A DNA stretch of 64,000 bases from Methylophaga pinxianii (GTDB lineage: Bacteria; Pseudomonadota; Gammaproteobacteria; Nitrosococcales; Methylophagaceae): positions 1 through 64,000 of the forward strand of contig NZ_JAJAEO010000187.1 in the NCBI RefSeq assembly GCF_020447225.1, in the 5' to 3' direction. Positions 55,872 to 64,000 of this stretch are shown piece after piece. The first letter of the stretch is position 1, and every line of letters begins with the position of its first letter. The notes below the pieces were generated by a model, which worked only from the letters and a program-made list of their open reading frames with translations, did no database searches and had not been told where the DNA came from. The position numbers and the translations under genes are program-made.

Positions 55872-57680
55872 ATGTCCACACCAGAAAACGATACAACTCC
55901 CTCATTCGCTGAGTTAGGGTTAGCCGCTCCAATTTTACAAGCTATACAACAAGCCGGTTATGAAACACCTTCGCCAATCCAGGCGCAAAGTATCCCGCCT
56001 TTACTGGCTGGTAGAGATCTACTTGGCCAAGCCCAAACAGGTACCGGTAAAACGGCTGCTTTTGCCTTACCGTTATTAAGCCGTTTGGATCTGAAAAATA
56101 AAGCCACCCAAATGCTGGTGTTAGCACCAACACGTGAACTGGCCATTCAGGTATCTGAAGCGATCCAAAGTTACGCTCGTCAACTTAAAGATTTCCATAT
56201 CCTGCCGATTTATGGCGGCCAAAGTATGGGCATCCAGTTACGTTCATTACAACGTAAACCGCAAGTCGTCGTGGGTACTCCAGGCCGTATTCTGGATCAC
56301 ATTCGTCGTGGCACATTGAAGCTGGATAAACTGGAAGCATTAGTGCTTGATGAAGCTGATGAAATGCTGCGTATGGGCTTTATCGATGATGTCGAAACCA
56401 TCCTTAAAGAAACCCCGGAATCGCGTCAGGTGGCATTATTTTCTGCCACCATGCCTGGCCCTATTCATCGCGTCGCGCAGAAATATCTCAAAGATCCGGT
56501 TGATGTTCGTATTCAATCCAAAACGTCGACGGTTACCACCATTAATCAGCGATACTGGCAAGTAACCGGTATGCACAAACTGGATGCGTTAACCCGTATT
56601 CTGGAAGTGGAAGACTTTGATGGCATGATCATCTTTGTGCGTACTAAAAATGCCACCGTCGAGCTGGCTGAAAAACTGGAAGCACGTGGTTACTCTGCTT
56701 CTGCCATTAATGGTGATATGAATCAGGCACTGCGTGAGAAAACCATTGAACGGATGAAAAAAGGCAGTATCGATATTCTGATTGCCACCGATGTGGCAGC
56801 TCGTGGTCTGGATATTGAACGCATGAGTCATGTCGTGAATTACGATATTCCTTACGATACCGAATCTTATGTACATCGTATCGGCCGTACCGGTCGTGCG
56901 GGCCGCAAAGGTGAAGCCATTCTGTTTGTTTCTCCTCGCGAAACACGCATGTTGAGCGCCATCGAAAAAGCAACACGTCAGGTCATTACCAAAATGCAAT
57001 TACCGAGCAGCGAAGATATTGCTGATCGTCGGGTTCTGCAGTTTATGGAACAACTCAGTGAAACTATTGAGTCACAGGAACTGGCGTATTTCGAAACACT
57101 GATTAGCCAATATCAACAAGAACATAATGCTGATCCGATTGAAATTGCGGCAGCATTGGCCTTTTTAGTACAAAAAGACCGTCCATTGAAACCGGTTAAA
57201 CACGTAACTGAACGCCCGGCACGTGAAGATCGTGAACGCGGACCTCGCCAGGAACGAGGTGAGCGTCCAGCTCGTGGCAGCCGTGATGATCGCCCGCCAA
57301 GAGAAAAACGGGCTCCTCGTCCACATCCTAATGAGCCGGATATGGATACTTACCGTGTCGAAGTAGGTCGTGCAGATAAAATCGAACCCCGAAATCTGGT
57401 TGGGGCGATTGCCAATGAATCCGGCATTGAAAGTCAGTTTATTGGCCGTATTACCATTAATGATGATCATAGTCTGATTGATCTGCCACAAGGCATGCCA
57501 AAAGATATGTTCCAGCAATTACGCAAAGTTTGGGTGAATAACAAACAGCTGAACATGAGCCTGGCAACCGATGAGGCGGTCGCAGAAAGTGCTGCAGCCC
57601 GTCCATCACGGCGTAATTTCAGCAAAGATCGTAAAGATGAGGCAAAAAACAAGCCGGCCAAGAAATTCAAGAAAAGCTAA
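55872..57680 (+). CDS. DEAD-box ATP-dependent RNA helicase, DeaD/CsdA type
   Basis: An RNA helicase of 602 residues, starting at the ATG at 55872 (MSTPENDTT); an upstream frame to 55770 is not supported. Motifs in order are the Q motif (TPSPIQAQSIP), AQTGTGKT, PTRELA, DEAD in VLDEADEML, SAT, DVAARGLD and HRIGRTGR. An Arg-rich linker at about 465-510 precedes a DbpA-like RNA-binding domain (VGRADKIEPRNLVGAI, about 530-590). These features fit CsdA/DeaD, which is involved in ribosome assembly and cold adaptation. A strong terminator follows. Confidence 0.95.
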   Translation: MSTPENDTTPSFAELGLAAPILQAIQQAGYETPSPIQAQSIPPLLAGRDLLGQAQTGTGKTAAFALPLLSRLDLKNKATQMLVLAPTRELAIQVSEAIQSYARQLKDFHILPIYGGQSMGIQLRSLQRKPQVVVGTPGRILDHIRRGTLKLDKLEALVLDEADEMLRMGFIDDVETILKETPESRQVALFSATMPGPIHRVAQKYLKDPVDVRIQSKTSTVTTINQRYWQVTGMHKLDALTRILEVEDFDGMIIFVRTKNATVELAEKLEARGYSASAINGDMNQALREKTIERMKKGSIDILIATDVAARGLDIERMSHVVNYDIPYDTESYVHRIGRTGRAGRKGEAILFVSPRETRMLSAIEKATRQVITKMQLPSSEDIADRRVLQFMEQLSETIESQELAYFETLISQYQQEHNADPIEIAAALAFLVQKDRPLKPVKHVTERPAREDRERGPRQERGERPARGSRDDRPPREKRAPRPHPNEPDMDTYRVEVGRADKIEPRNLVGAIANESGIESQFIGRITINDDHSLIDLPQGMPKDMFQQLRKVWVNNKQLNMSLATDEAVAESAAARPSRRNFSKDRKDEAKNKPAKKFKKS

Positions 57681-57702
57681 ACACACAGGTTTTTCAGAAT
57701 TT

Positions 57703-57739
57703 AAAAAGTCACTGCTAGATTAGCAGTGACTTTTTTTTT
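57703..57739 (+). terminator. Rho-independent terminator of the DEAD-box helicase gene
   Basis: A 15-pair stem, AAAAAGTCACTGCTA with TAGCAGTGACTTTTT, with a GAT loop and a T run to 57739. The next gene begins 22 bases later. Confidence 0.93.
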
Positions 57740-57760
57740 GAGCATGACACAATAGCATCC

Positions 57761-58990
57761 ATGCTCAATATCATCTGGATAGCCTTTTTTCTGATCGCTT
57801 TTGCGGTAGCTTTGTTTAAGCTGCTGATATTAGGTGACGGTGATATATTCAACCAGATAATGCAGGCCTTATTTGCACTTTCCAAAACCGCTTTTGAAAT
57901 TGCCATTGGTTTAACCGGAATACTTGCCCTGTGGCTGGGAATTATGAAAATTGGCGAGCGCAGTGGCTTTGTTGAGCTGTTGACTCGAGGACTTTCACCA
58001 CTTTTCATTCGATTGATGCCCGAGGTACCTAAGAATCATCCGGCGCTGGGCGCCATGGTGATGAACATTTCCGCCAATGCACTTGGACTGGATAATGCGG
58101 CAACACCACTGGGCATTAAAGCAATGCAGGAACTGCAAAAGCTCAACCCGCTTAAAGATACTGCCAGTAATGCCCAGATTCTGTTTCTGGTGATTAACAC
58201 TTCCGCTGTTACCTTATTCCCGGTCACCATTTTCACCTATCGAGCTCAAATGGGCGCCGCTAATCCGACGGATGTGTTCATTCCCCTGCTTATTGCTACC
58301 TACTTTTCAACCTTAATCGGTTTAATCACTGTTGCTGCCGTACAGAAAATTAATTTACTGGATAAGGTCGTTTTATTGTATCTCGGCGGTTTCAGTGCTT
58401 TTGTATTTGGTTTGTTGGCCTACTTTTCCAGTCTGGAGCAATCACAAATGTTGGCTCAGTCGGCCATTATCAGTAATGTGGTGATCTTTTCGCTGGTCAT
58501 TGCTTTTATCGTGGCGGCAGCCTGGCAACGGATCAATGCCTATGAAGCTTTTATAGAAGGAGCAAAAGAAGGCTTTTCCACCGCTGTTATGATTATTCCT
58601 TATCTGGTTGCCATGTTAGTTGCGATTGGCGTTTTTCGTGCCAGTGGAGCACTGGAATTATTTGCTGAAGGCATTCGAGCTCTTGTCAACTTCATGGGGC
58701 TGGATGATAGATTTGTTGATGCATTGCCCACAGCTTTAATGAAACCATTCAGCGGCAGTGGTGCTAGAGCCATGATGATTGATACCATGGAGGTTCATGG
58801 TGCAGACTCGTTTGCTGGACGGCTTGCTTCAATCGTTCAGGGCAGTACTGAAACCACATTTTATGTTCTGGCTGTTTATTTTGGCGCCGTGGGGATTCAG
58901 AAAATCCGCCATGCCGTGGCATGTGGTCTGGCGGCTGATGTTGCGGGTATTAGCGCAGCAATTTTGGTCGCTTACTGGTTTTTTGGCTGA
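57761..58990 (+). CDS. Fused SpmA-SpmB-type nucleoside-recognition membrane protein
   Basis: A 409-residue membrane protein containing both halves of the spore-maturation pair in one chain. The SpmA-like part (about 1-190) has NISANALGLDNAATPLGIKAM at about 102-121. The SpmB-like part (about 235-409) has GSTETTFYVLAVYFGAVGI at about 361-379. Both have the Gate/nucleoside-recognition fold. Such fusions occur in non-sporulating Proteobacteria, so sporulation is not implied; they may be transporters. No strong Shine-Dalgarno is seen. It starts just after the helicase terminator. Confidence 0.88.
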   Translation: MLNIIWIAFFLIAFAVALFKLLILGDGDIFNQIMQALFALSKTAFEIAIGLTGILALWLGIMKIGERSGFVELLTRGLSPLFIRLMPEVPKNHPALGAMVMNISANALGLDNAATPLGIKAMQELQKLNPLKDTASNAQILFLVINTSAVTLFPVTIFTYRAQMGAANPTDVFIPLLIATYFSTLIGLITVAAVQKINLLDKVVLLYLGGFSAFVFGLLAYFSSLEQSQMLAQSAIISNVVIFSLVIAFIVAAAWQRINAYEAFIEGAKEGFSTAVMIIPYLVAMLVAIGVFRASGALELFAEGIRALVNFMGLDDRFVDALPTALMKPFSGSGARAMMIDTMEVHGADSFAGRLASIVQGSTETTFYVLAVYFGAVGIQKIRHAVACGLAADVAGISAAILVAYWFFG

Positions 58991-59141
58991 AAAACAAGTC
59001 ACCATCGGTCCCGTTATTAAACCACCAAAAATAATCCTTCAAAATAAGTAAATTTCTGCTACATTCTATCGCCCGTTCAAGGGCTTAGCCTAGTTATTAC
59101 ACAATAACCAAGTGATGTCATTGTTATGGGGAATTACTTTT

Positions 59142-59783
59142 TTGAACGCTCAGTCTGTTGTTGATTATGCTGTATTCGATCTGATCGCTGACGCGTTGAC
59201 CACTCACGGTTACTGCATCCTGCCACAGTTATTGCCTCCAGCACTTAGCCATGATCTCTATCGCCGGGTAGCTCGCCTGGAGGAACATAATGACTTAAGT
59301 CAGGCTGGAATAGGTCGTGAACAACAACATCAGCTCAATGAGAAAATCCGCAATGATGAAACACGATGGCTGGATCCGACAAACCGGATTGATCAAGCTT
59401 ATCTTGCACATATGGCCGACTTTCGACTGGCGATGAATCAACGCTTGTTTCTCGGCTTATTTGATTACGAAGCACATTACGCCCATTATCCCACCGGAGC
59501 ATTCTATAAGCGCCATGTCGATGCCTTTAAAGGTCAGTCCAATCGAATACTGACAACAGTGATGTATTTAAACCCGTTCTGGCAAACTCGTGACGGAGGC
59601 CAACTGCAGATCTATGACATCAATAATGATAACCTGATAACTTCTGTCGAACCCGAGATGGGAACCTTTGTGGTTTTTTTGAGTGAACAGTTTCCGCATG
59701 AGGTTTTACCAGCCAAACGGGATCGATACAGTATTGCAGGTTGGTTTCGCGTTCAGGATCCGCTACAGGCACCATTGATATGA
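59142..59783 (+). CDS. 2-oxoglutarate/Fe(II)-dependent oxygenase (P4H-like)
   Basis: A probable prolyl-hydroxylase-like dioxygenase. The iron triad is HxD in YKRHVDAFK and a distal His in FPHEVLPAKRDRYSIAGWFR, where the Arg of the RYSIAGWF strand would bind 2-oxoglutarate. The TTG at 59142 has a GGGGA site eight to nine bases upstream, giving 213 residues; the ATG at 59115 and GTG at 59112 lack one. The choice is uncertain. Its stop overlaps the start of the peptide deformylase gene by four bases. The substrate (a protein or small molecule) is unknown. Confidence 0.83.
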   Translation: MNAQSVVDYAVFDLIADALTTHGYCILPQLLPPALSHDLYRRVARLEEHNDLSQAGIGREQQHQLNEKIRNDETRWLDPTNRIDQAYLAHMADFRLAMNQRLFLGLFDYEAHYAHYPTGAFYKRHVDAFKGQSNRILTTVMYLNPFWQTRDGGQLQIYDINNDNLITSVEPEMGTFVVFLSEQFPHEVLPAKRDRYSIAGWFRVQDPLQAPLI

Positions 59784-60322
59784 ACACAGATTTCGACATT
59801 CTGGAATTAGGTCAGGCCGATTTACGTCGTATTGCCCAACCGGTTCCGGATATTAGTGATATAGCATTTCAACAAACCATTGATGCGTTGATCACGTTTG
59901 TAAAGCAACGTGGCGGAATGGGTATTGCCGCGACTCAGGTCGGCATTAACCAGCGCTTTTTTATTATGTCGAGTCATCCAAATGAACGTTATCCGTATGC
60001 TCCGGAAATGCCGGCAACCTGTGTCATTAATCCAGAAATCATCTCGCATTCTCAAGAGCAAATCAAAGATTGGGAAGGCTGTTTGAGTGTGCCGGGTCTG
60101 CGGGCATTGGTTCCACGCTACCAACAGATAGAAGTGCGTTACTGGTTACGTGATGGTACATTGGTGGAAACTGAATACCATGATTTCATGGCCAGATTAT
60201 TTCAGCATGAACTGGACCATCTGGATGGAAAAGTCTTTGTTGACCGCGTGGAGTCGACTCTGGATATGATGACCGAATCCAGCTGGCGCGTTATGCTGTC
60301 TGACAAAAAATCAGGGCGGTAA
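59780..60322 (+). CDS. Peptide deformylase (additional def-type copy)
   Basis: A metallohydrolase removing formyl groups from nascent peptides. Motifs 1-3 are GIAATQVG, EGCLSVPG (metal Cys) and QHELDHLDG (metal His pair and catalytic Glu). Start is the ATG at 59780, overlapping the oxygenase stop as ATGA; this gives 180 residues. The context is not def-fmt, so this is probably a second deformylase. The Thr in GIAATQVG replaces the more common Pro or Val. Confidence 0.92.
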   Translation: MNTDFDILELGQADLRRIAQPVPDISDIAFQQTIDALITFVKQRGGMGIAATQVGINQRFFIMSSHPNERYPYAPEMPATCVINPEIISHSQEQIKDWEGCLSVPGLRALVPRYQQIEVRYWLRDGTLVETEYHDFMARLFQHELDHLDGKVFVDRVESTLDMMTESSWRVMLSDKKSGR

Positions 60323-60328
60323 TAATTT

Positions 60329-60880
60329 ATGGCGCAGCAATTCATGGCCTTATCAGATCGCTTGATTGAATTTATTCTAAAACAACATTTATTCTTTGTA
60401 GCGACGGCAACAGCAGACAGCCGGATAAACATTTCACCCAAAGGAATGGATTCGTTAAAAGTATTAAATCCTAACCGTGTTATCTGGCTGAACGTGACCG
60501 GCAGTGGCAATGAGACTGCTGCGCATATTGAAGAAAATCCCAGAATGACGCTGATGTTTTGTGCGTTTGATGGAAAGCCATTAATTTTAAGGCTCTATGG
60601 TCAAGCTCGTGCAGTGCATCGCAAGGATGCCGAATGGCAAAGTTTATATGCTCAGTTTGATTCACTACCGGGTGCCAGGCAGATTTTTATTCTGGATATT
60701 GATCTGGTGCAAACCTCGTGCGGTATGGCTGTTCCCTGTTTTGAGTTTGTCGGTGACCGAGAGTTATTGAATAATTGGGCTGAGCGCAAAGGGGATACTG
60801 GCATCAAAGAGTATTGGCGGGAAAAAAATCAGTTCAGTCTGGATGGCATTGAAACCGATATTGTTAAAAAGAATATCTGA
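60329..60880 (+). CDS. Pyridoxamine 5'-phosphate oxidase-like flavin-binding protein
   Basis: A 183-residue split-barrel protein of the PNPOx superfamily, of the type often called pyridoxamine 5'-phosphate oxidase family protein. The start LFFVATATADSRINISPKGMDS is the FMN-phosphate strand region, and TGSGNETAAHI is the second binding segment. True PNPOx activity is unlikely because the C-terminal signature of PdxH is absent. It follows the deformylase gene by six bases, so the oxygenase, deformylase and this gene are probably one operon. Confidence 0.82.
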   Translation: MAQQFMALSDRLIEFILKQHLFFVATATADSRINISPKGMDSLKVLNPNRVIWLNVTGSGNETAAHIEENPRMTLMFCAFDGKPLILRLYGQARAVHRKDAEWQSLYAQFDSLPGARQIFILDIDLVQTSCGMAVPCFEFVGDRELLNNWAERKGDTGIKEYWREKNQFSLDGIETDIVKKNI

Positions 60881-60944
60881 TACCTGGCCCGATTCATCAT
60901 TCATTAATCTGATACTGAGAATAAAATAAACTCATCTCGGTAAG

Positions 60945-61997
60945 CTACTGACCGAACATTTCACCCACCGCTTTTGTCAGTGTTTCGGAACGCTTCGGAT
61001 TACGCAATGCCTGCATGACAGGCTCACGCATACCTGGAATAAACAGCACGTCAGCCAGCAGTTGGCTGAAACCAGGCTGTCCTGCATCATTATGGGCAAG
61101 TTGCTCAAGATATAATTCACTAATGGAAGGTTTTGTTAATGCCAACCAGACCCGACCAGAAATGATAGCCAGCACTTCAATTTCACGGCTACAACGATGT
61201 TTTAATACCTGCATCACCATCCGTTCAACTAAACCCCGAGCTGGACTATTGGAGGCCCCGCGCAAACAAGAAATGATTTTGGCTGTATCCGGTTGTTTTT
61301 CCTGCAACTCGATATCCACCTGCTGGGCCAATATTTCGACCACGCCGGCTGCCGGTGAGCCATGCTCCAACAATACACAGAGATTATGAAAGGGTTCGTT
61401 GGGCAGTTTAGAAAAAGTTTGAATCAGGCCTAATGTACCTTCATCTGAATCTAATCGAACAGCAAAGTCGGCGAGCCCTTGCATCGCCAATCCTGGCCAT
61501 TTATCCAAGGAAATGTCACCCGTAAAATACTTATAGGCCGAATCATAATATTTTGATGGTGGTAACTTTAATGCGTAAGTGGCATGCGCGTTAAATGCGG
61601 CCATACGGTCCTGACGTGGTTTAAAGGTATAGGGACTGTCTTTCAAGACGCCTTGAATTTTTTCACCATCTGCAGCAGCCAACATGGCTTCGCCCAGTCT
61701 TTCCAGCAGCATCATTAAAAACGCATCCCGCGCATCCGGTATCAATATTCCCTGCTCATCCAATGGGAACTGCAAAAACCAGACATATTGTTGTTGCGCA
61801 GCCTCAGGATGCCAGAAAATGATCCCTATTTGAGCCTGGCGCTTAAAAGGGTAAGGATACGGACCCTGACAATTATCAAAACTGACAAACTGATCTGGCG
61901 TTAATTTACAAACCCGACGGCCCATATCAAACACCCGATACTGCGCGCCACTTTGCCGCAGAAACTTACTCAGCGTATTGATTTGTCCAATATCCAT
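60945..61997 (-). CDS. DUF3549 family protein
   Basis: A 350-residue protein resembling DUF3549, a conserved gammaproteobacterial family of unknown function. The N terminus MDIGQINTLSKFLRQSGAQYRVFDMGRRV and the YPYPFKRQAQIGIIFWHP segment are characteristic. It has no signal peptide or membrane helix and is helix-rich in the C-terminal half. The ATG at 61997 with GGAG seven bases upstream is preferred over 62060, which would run into argJ. It lies 13 bases after the argJ stop. Confidence 0.83.
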   Translation of the reverse strand: MDIGQINTLSKFLRQSGAQYRVFDMGRRVCKLTPDQFVSFDNCQGPYPYPFKRQAQIGIIFWHPEAAQQQYVWFLQFPLDEQGILIPDARDAFLMMLLERLGEAMLAAADGEKIQGVLKDSPYTFKPRQDRMAAFNAHATYALKLPPSKYYDSAYKYFTGDISLDKWPGLAMQGLADFAVRLDSDEGTLGLIQTFSKLPNEPFHNLCVLLEHGSPAAGVVEILAQQVDIELQEKQPDTAKIISCLRGASNSPARGLVERMVMQVLKHRCSREIEVLAIISGRVWLALTKPSISELYLEQLAHNDAGQPGFSQLLADVLFIPGMREPVMQALRNPKRSETLTKAVGEMFGQ

Positions 61998-62010
61998 AGC
62001 TTGCTCCGTA

Positions 62011-63237
62011 TCAGGTACGGTATTCAGCGTTGATCTTGACGTAATCGTAGGAGAAATCACACGTCCAGACAGTTTTGGTCGCTTCGCCTCTCCCCAGTTT
62101 TACCCGAATGGTAATTTCAGATTGAGACATAACCAGCTGACCTTTTTCTTCAGTGTAGTCTGCCGCTGGTTGCCCCCCATCAACAATGCATACTGAATCC
62201 AGATAAATAGCAATTTTGGATAAATCCAGATCGCTAAGACCACTCCGACCTACTGCAGCCAGAATGCGACCCCAGTTTGGATCTGAAGCAAATAATGCCG
62301 TTTTGACCAGAGGAGAATGTGCAATCGTATAGGCAACTTGCTGACATTCCTTCACATCAGCACCTTGCTGAACATCAATACTGATAAATTTGGTCGCACC
62401 TTCACCATCGCGAACAATAGCTTGTGCCAGAAACCGACTCAGTTTATTCAACGCTTCTATAAACTGTTGGGCATCTCTGCTATCAATATCATTAATAAGG
62501 GAATTACCAGCCTCGCCAGTTGCCATCAATATGCATGCATCATTGGTGGAGGTGTCGCCATCGACAGTAATGCTGTTGAATGACTGCTCCATAGAAGTTT
62601 CAAGCATTTTTTGTAACAGGGATGGACTTATCGCTGCATCAGTAGCGATATAAGACAACATCGTTGCCATATCCGGGCGAATCATACCTGAGCCTTTCGC
62701 GATGCCTGTCAAGGTGATTGTCTGGTCATTTAAAGACACTTCAACAGAACGTGCCTTGGCAATCGTATCCGTTGTCATAATGGCATGCGCTGCTGCAAAC
62801 CAGTTATCCGCTGCTAATTGTGTAAAGGCTTCAGGTAAAACAGCGGTTATTTTTTCTACTGGTAAGGGCTGGCCTATCACACCGGTGGAGAAGGGCAGTA
62901 CTGCGGCGGTTTCACATTCGCCTTGTTGAGCTACAGCCTGACAACAGGCTTTAGCTGCTACAAGCCCGGCATCACCGGTGCCAGCGTTGGCATTTCCTGA
63001 ATTTATCAGCAAATAACGTGTTGGCGTTTGCCGCTGATGCTCTCTGCAAATTATCACCGGTGCAGCACAAAAAGCATTTTGAGTATATACCGCTGCAGTA
63101 TGACTTCCAGGTGCCAACTCTATTAAAACCACATCCTGACGGCCTGGTTTTTTTATACCCGCACTTGCTGTTGCGAGCCTGATACCTTTGATTGGTTTTA
63201 ATTCAGTTGCCGTGGGCGCAGATAAATTCACCGCCAT
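62011..63237 (-). CDS. argJ: Bifunctional glutamate N-acetyltransferase/amino-acid acetyltransferase
   Basis: Transfers acetyl between N-acetylornithine and glutamate in the cyclic arginine pathway. It self-cleaves at the Thr of MATML (about residue 192) to give alpha and beta chains, and the nucleophile Thr becomes N-terminal in beta. GKGSGMIRPD precedes it and SNPNW-like DPNWGRILAAVG follows. The length of 408 residues is typical. Its ATG overlaps the secA stop by one base (TAATG), a common secA-argJ arrangement in gammaproteobacteria. Confidence 0.95.
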   Translation of the reverse strand: MAVNLSAPTATELKPIKGIRLATASAGIKKPGRQDVVLIELAPGSHTAAVYTQNAFCAAPVIICREHQRQTPTRYLLINSGNANAGTGDAGLVAAKACCQAVAQQGECETAAVLPFSTGVIGQPLPVEKITAVLPEAFTQLAADNWFAAAHAIMTTDTIAKARSVEVSLNDQTITLTGIAKGSGMIRPDMATMLSYIATDAAISPSLLQKMLETSMEQSFNSITVDGDTSTNDACILMATGEAGNSLINDIDSRDAQQFIEALNKLSRFLAQAIVRDGEGATKFISIDVQQGADVKECQQVAYTIAHSPLVKTALFASDPNWGRILAAVGRSGLSDLDLSKIAIYLDSVCIVDGGQPAADYTEEKGQLVMSQSEITIRVKLGRGEATKTVWTCDFSYDYVKINAEYRT

Positions 63238-64000
63238 TATTTAATAGCGCCATGGCAGTTTTTGAATTTTTTCCCACTACCACATGGACATGGATCATTT
63301 CGGCCGACTTTTTTCCCATCGCGCGTTAACGGCTGGTTGGCAGTTGGATGTTCCGCTTCTTCAGAGGCACTTTCATGCTGATATTCGACATCAGCCGACT
63401 GGCGACGCTGTTCATCGACGGCAGCGACATCTTCAGGAGCGCGGACTTTCACGCGGGAAATCAAACTGATAACCTCATGTTTCAGGCTATCCAACATAGC
63501 GGTGAACAGCTGAAAGGCTTCGCGTTTATATTCTTGTTTAGGATCTTTTTGAGCATAACCACGCAGATTAATGCCCTGACGTAAATAATCCATTTGCGCC
63601 AGATGTTCTTTCCATTGGGTATCCAGCGTTTGCAACATGATGGCCTTTTCGAAGTGACGCATCAATTCAGCACCAACCGTCTCTTCTTTGATTTGATATG
63701 CGGCTTCAGCTTCCTCGATAATACGTTCACGCAATTTTTCTTCATGCAATGTATCGTCCGCTTCCAACCAGCCACTGATATCCAGATCCAAGGCAAAATC
63801 GTCGCGTAATGCCTGTTCCAGGCCACTGATATTCCATTGTTCATCGATGCTGTTTGGTGGAACGTACAAACTGATAACATCATCAATAACGCCTCTACGC
63901 ATCGAGATAATGGTTTCAGATACATCATCTGCAGCCATTAATTCATTACGCTGCTCGTATATAACTTTACGTTGATCATTGGCTACATCATCAAACTGCA
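63237..64000 (-). CDS. secA: Preprotein translocase subunit SecA (C-terminal part, runs off the window)
   Basis: The last 254 codons of the ATPase motor of the Sec translocon. The frame stays open to the right edge ([13 protein letters not shown] and [15 protein letters not shown]), so the start lies beyond 64000. The helical wing/scaffold segments ([24 protein letters not shown]) are intact. The C-terminal zinc motif ([13 protein letters not shown]) binds SecB and phospholipids. Only about a quarter of the protein is visible. The next gene on the same strand is argJ. Confidence 0.96.
   Translation of the reverse strand, partial: QFDDVANDQRKVIYEQRNELMAADDVSETIISMRRGVIDDVISLYVPPNSIDEQWNISGLEQALRDDFALDLDISGWLEADDTLHEEKLRERIIEEAEAAYQIKEETVGAELMRHFEKAIMLQTLDTQWKEHLAQMDYLRQGINLRGYAQKDPKQEYKREAFQLFTAMLDSLKHEVISLISRVKVRAPEDVAAVDEQRRQSADVEYQHESASEEAEHPTANQPLTRDGKKVGRNDPCPCGSGKKFKNCHGAIK

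Noticed and set aside
57761-58990. Evidence of sporulation from SpmA/SpmB
   Set aside because: SpmAB-like fusions occur in non-sporulating Proteobacteria, and no other sporulation gene is present.

Overview
The window reads as chromosomal DNA of a Gram-negative gammaproteobacterium. Several neighbourhoods follow gammaproteobacterial gene order: rpsP-rimM-trmD-rplS with ffh upstream, a ypjD-corB pair divergent from ffh, a mutY-yggX overlap, and an secA-argJ junction. LpxH, AsmA, DsbC and a surface-polysaccharide locus imply an LPS-bearing outer membrane. A phosphoketolase-acetate kinase pair and a formate-channel gene would suit a methylotroph such as Methylophaga or a relative. That placement is an inference; no marker gene in the window proves it.

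Layout. (1) 45-16399, all minus strand: a surface polysaccharide locus. Read in the direction of transcription it runs rmlB-rmlA-rmlC-rmlD, a WbpM/CapD-type UDP-GlcNAc dehydratase, ugd, a DegT-type sugar aminotransferase, a WbqC-family protein, a sulfotransferase, glmS, a Wzx-like flippase, a methyltransferase, a DUF616 protein, a GT2 and a GT4 glycosyltransferase. The last five genes are strikingly AT-rich and overlap one another. (2) 16526-16714: tRNA-Arg(TCT) and tRNA-Pro(TGG), followed by folD. (3) 17716-24583: the xfp-ackA operon and cysS/glnS. (4) 24749-31760: periplasmic PPIase, lpxH, dsbC, yajQ, xerD, the ribosomal protein/tRNA modification operon and ffh. (5) 31807-31934: a structured inverted repeat between ffh and ypjD. 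(6) 32043-39955: ypjD, corB, a large uncharacterised protein with a likely C-terminal PilZ domain, asmA, mutY, yggX. (7) 39956-42254: a cold-shock gene with a structured leader, a DUF4197 protein and a membrane protein with a c-type haem motif. (8) 42279-54003: the ABC-F genes uup and yheS, ung, an HD-GYP response regulator overlapping a large EvgS-like hybrid histidine kinase, msrB, a GIY-YIG protein and a third ABC-F gene, ybiT. (9) 54071-60880: a SYLF-domain protein, dodecin, a FocA-type channel, a DeaD/CsdA helicase, a fused SpmA-SpmB protein, and an overlapping 2OG-oxygenase / peptide deformylase / PNPOx-like cluster. (10) 60945-64000: DUF3549, argJ and the 3' part of secA, which runs off the right edge.

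How the parts fit. The locus on the left can make dTDP-L-rhamnose (RmlABCD), UDP-glucuronate (Ugd), UDP-GlcNAc precursors (GlmS) and 4-keto-6-deoxy/amino sugars (WbpM-like dehydratase plus DegT aminotransferase). It can then assemble, decorate (sulfotransferase, methyltransferase) and flip a repeat unit. Cyclic-di-GMP signalling recurs on the right: YajQ, the PilZ-like protein, and the HD-GYP regulator with its probable sensor kinase. No CRISPR array, insertion sequence, prophage or rRNA operon was seen. The least understood items are the PilZ-like 642-residue protein, the haem-c membrane protein, and the structured repeat upstream of ypjD.
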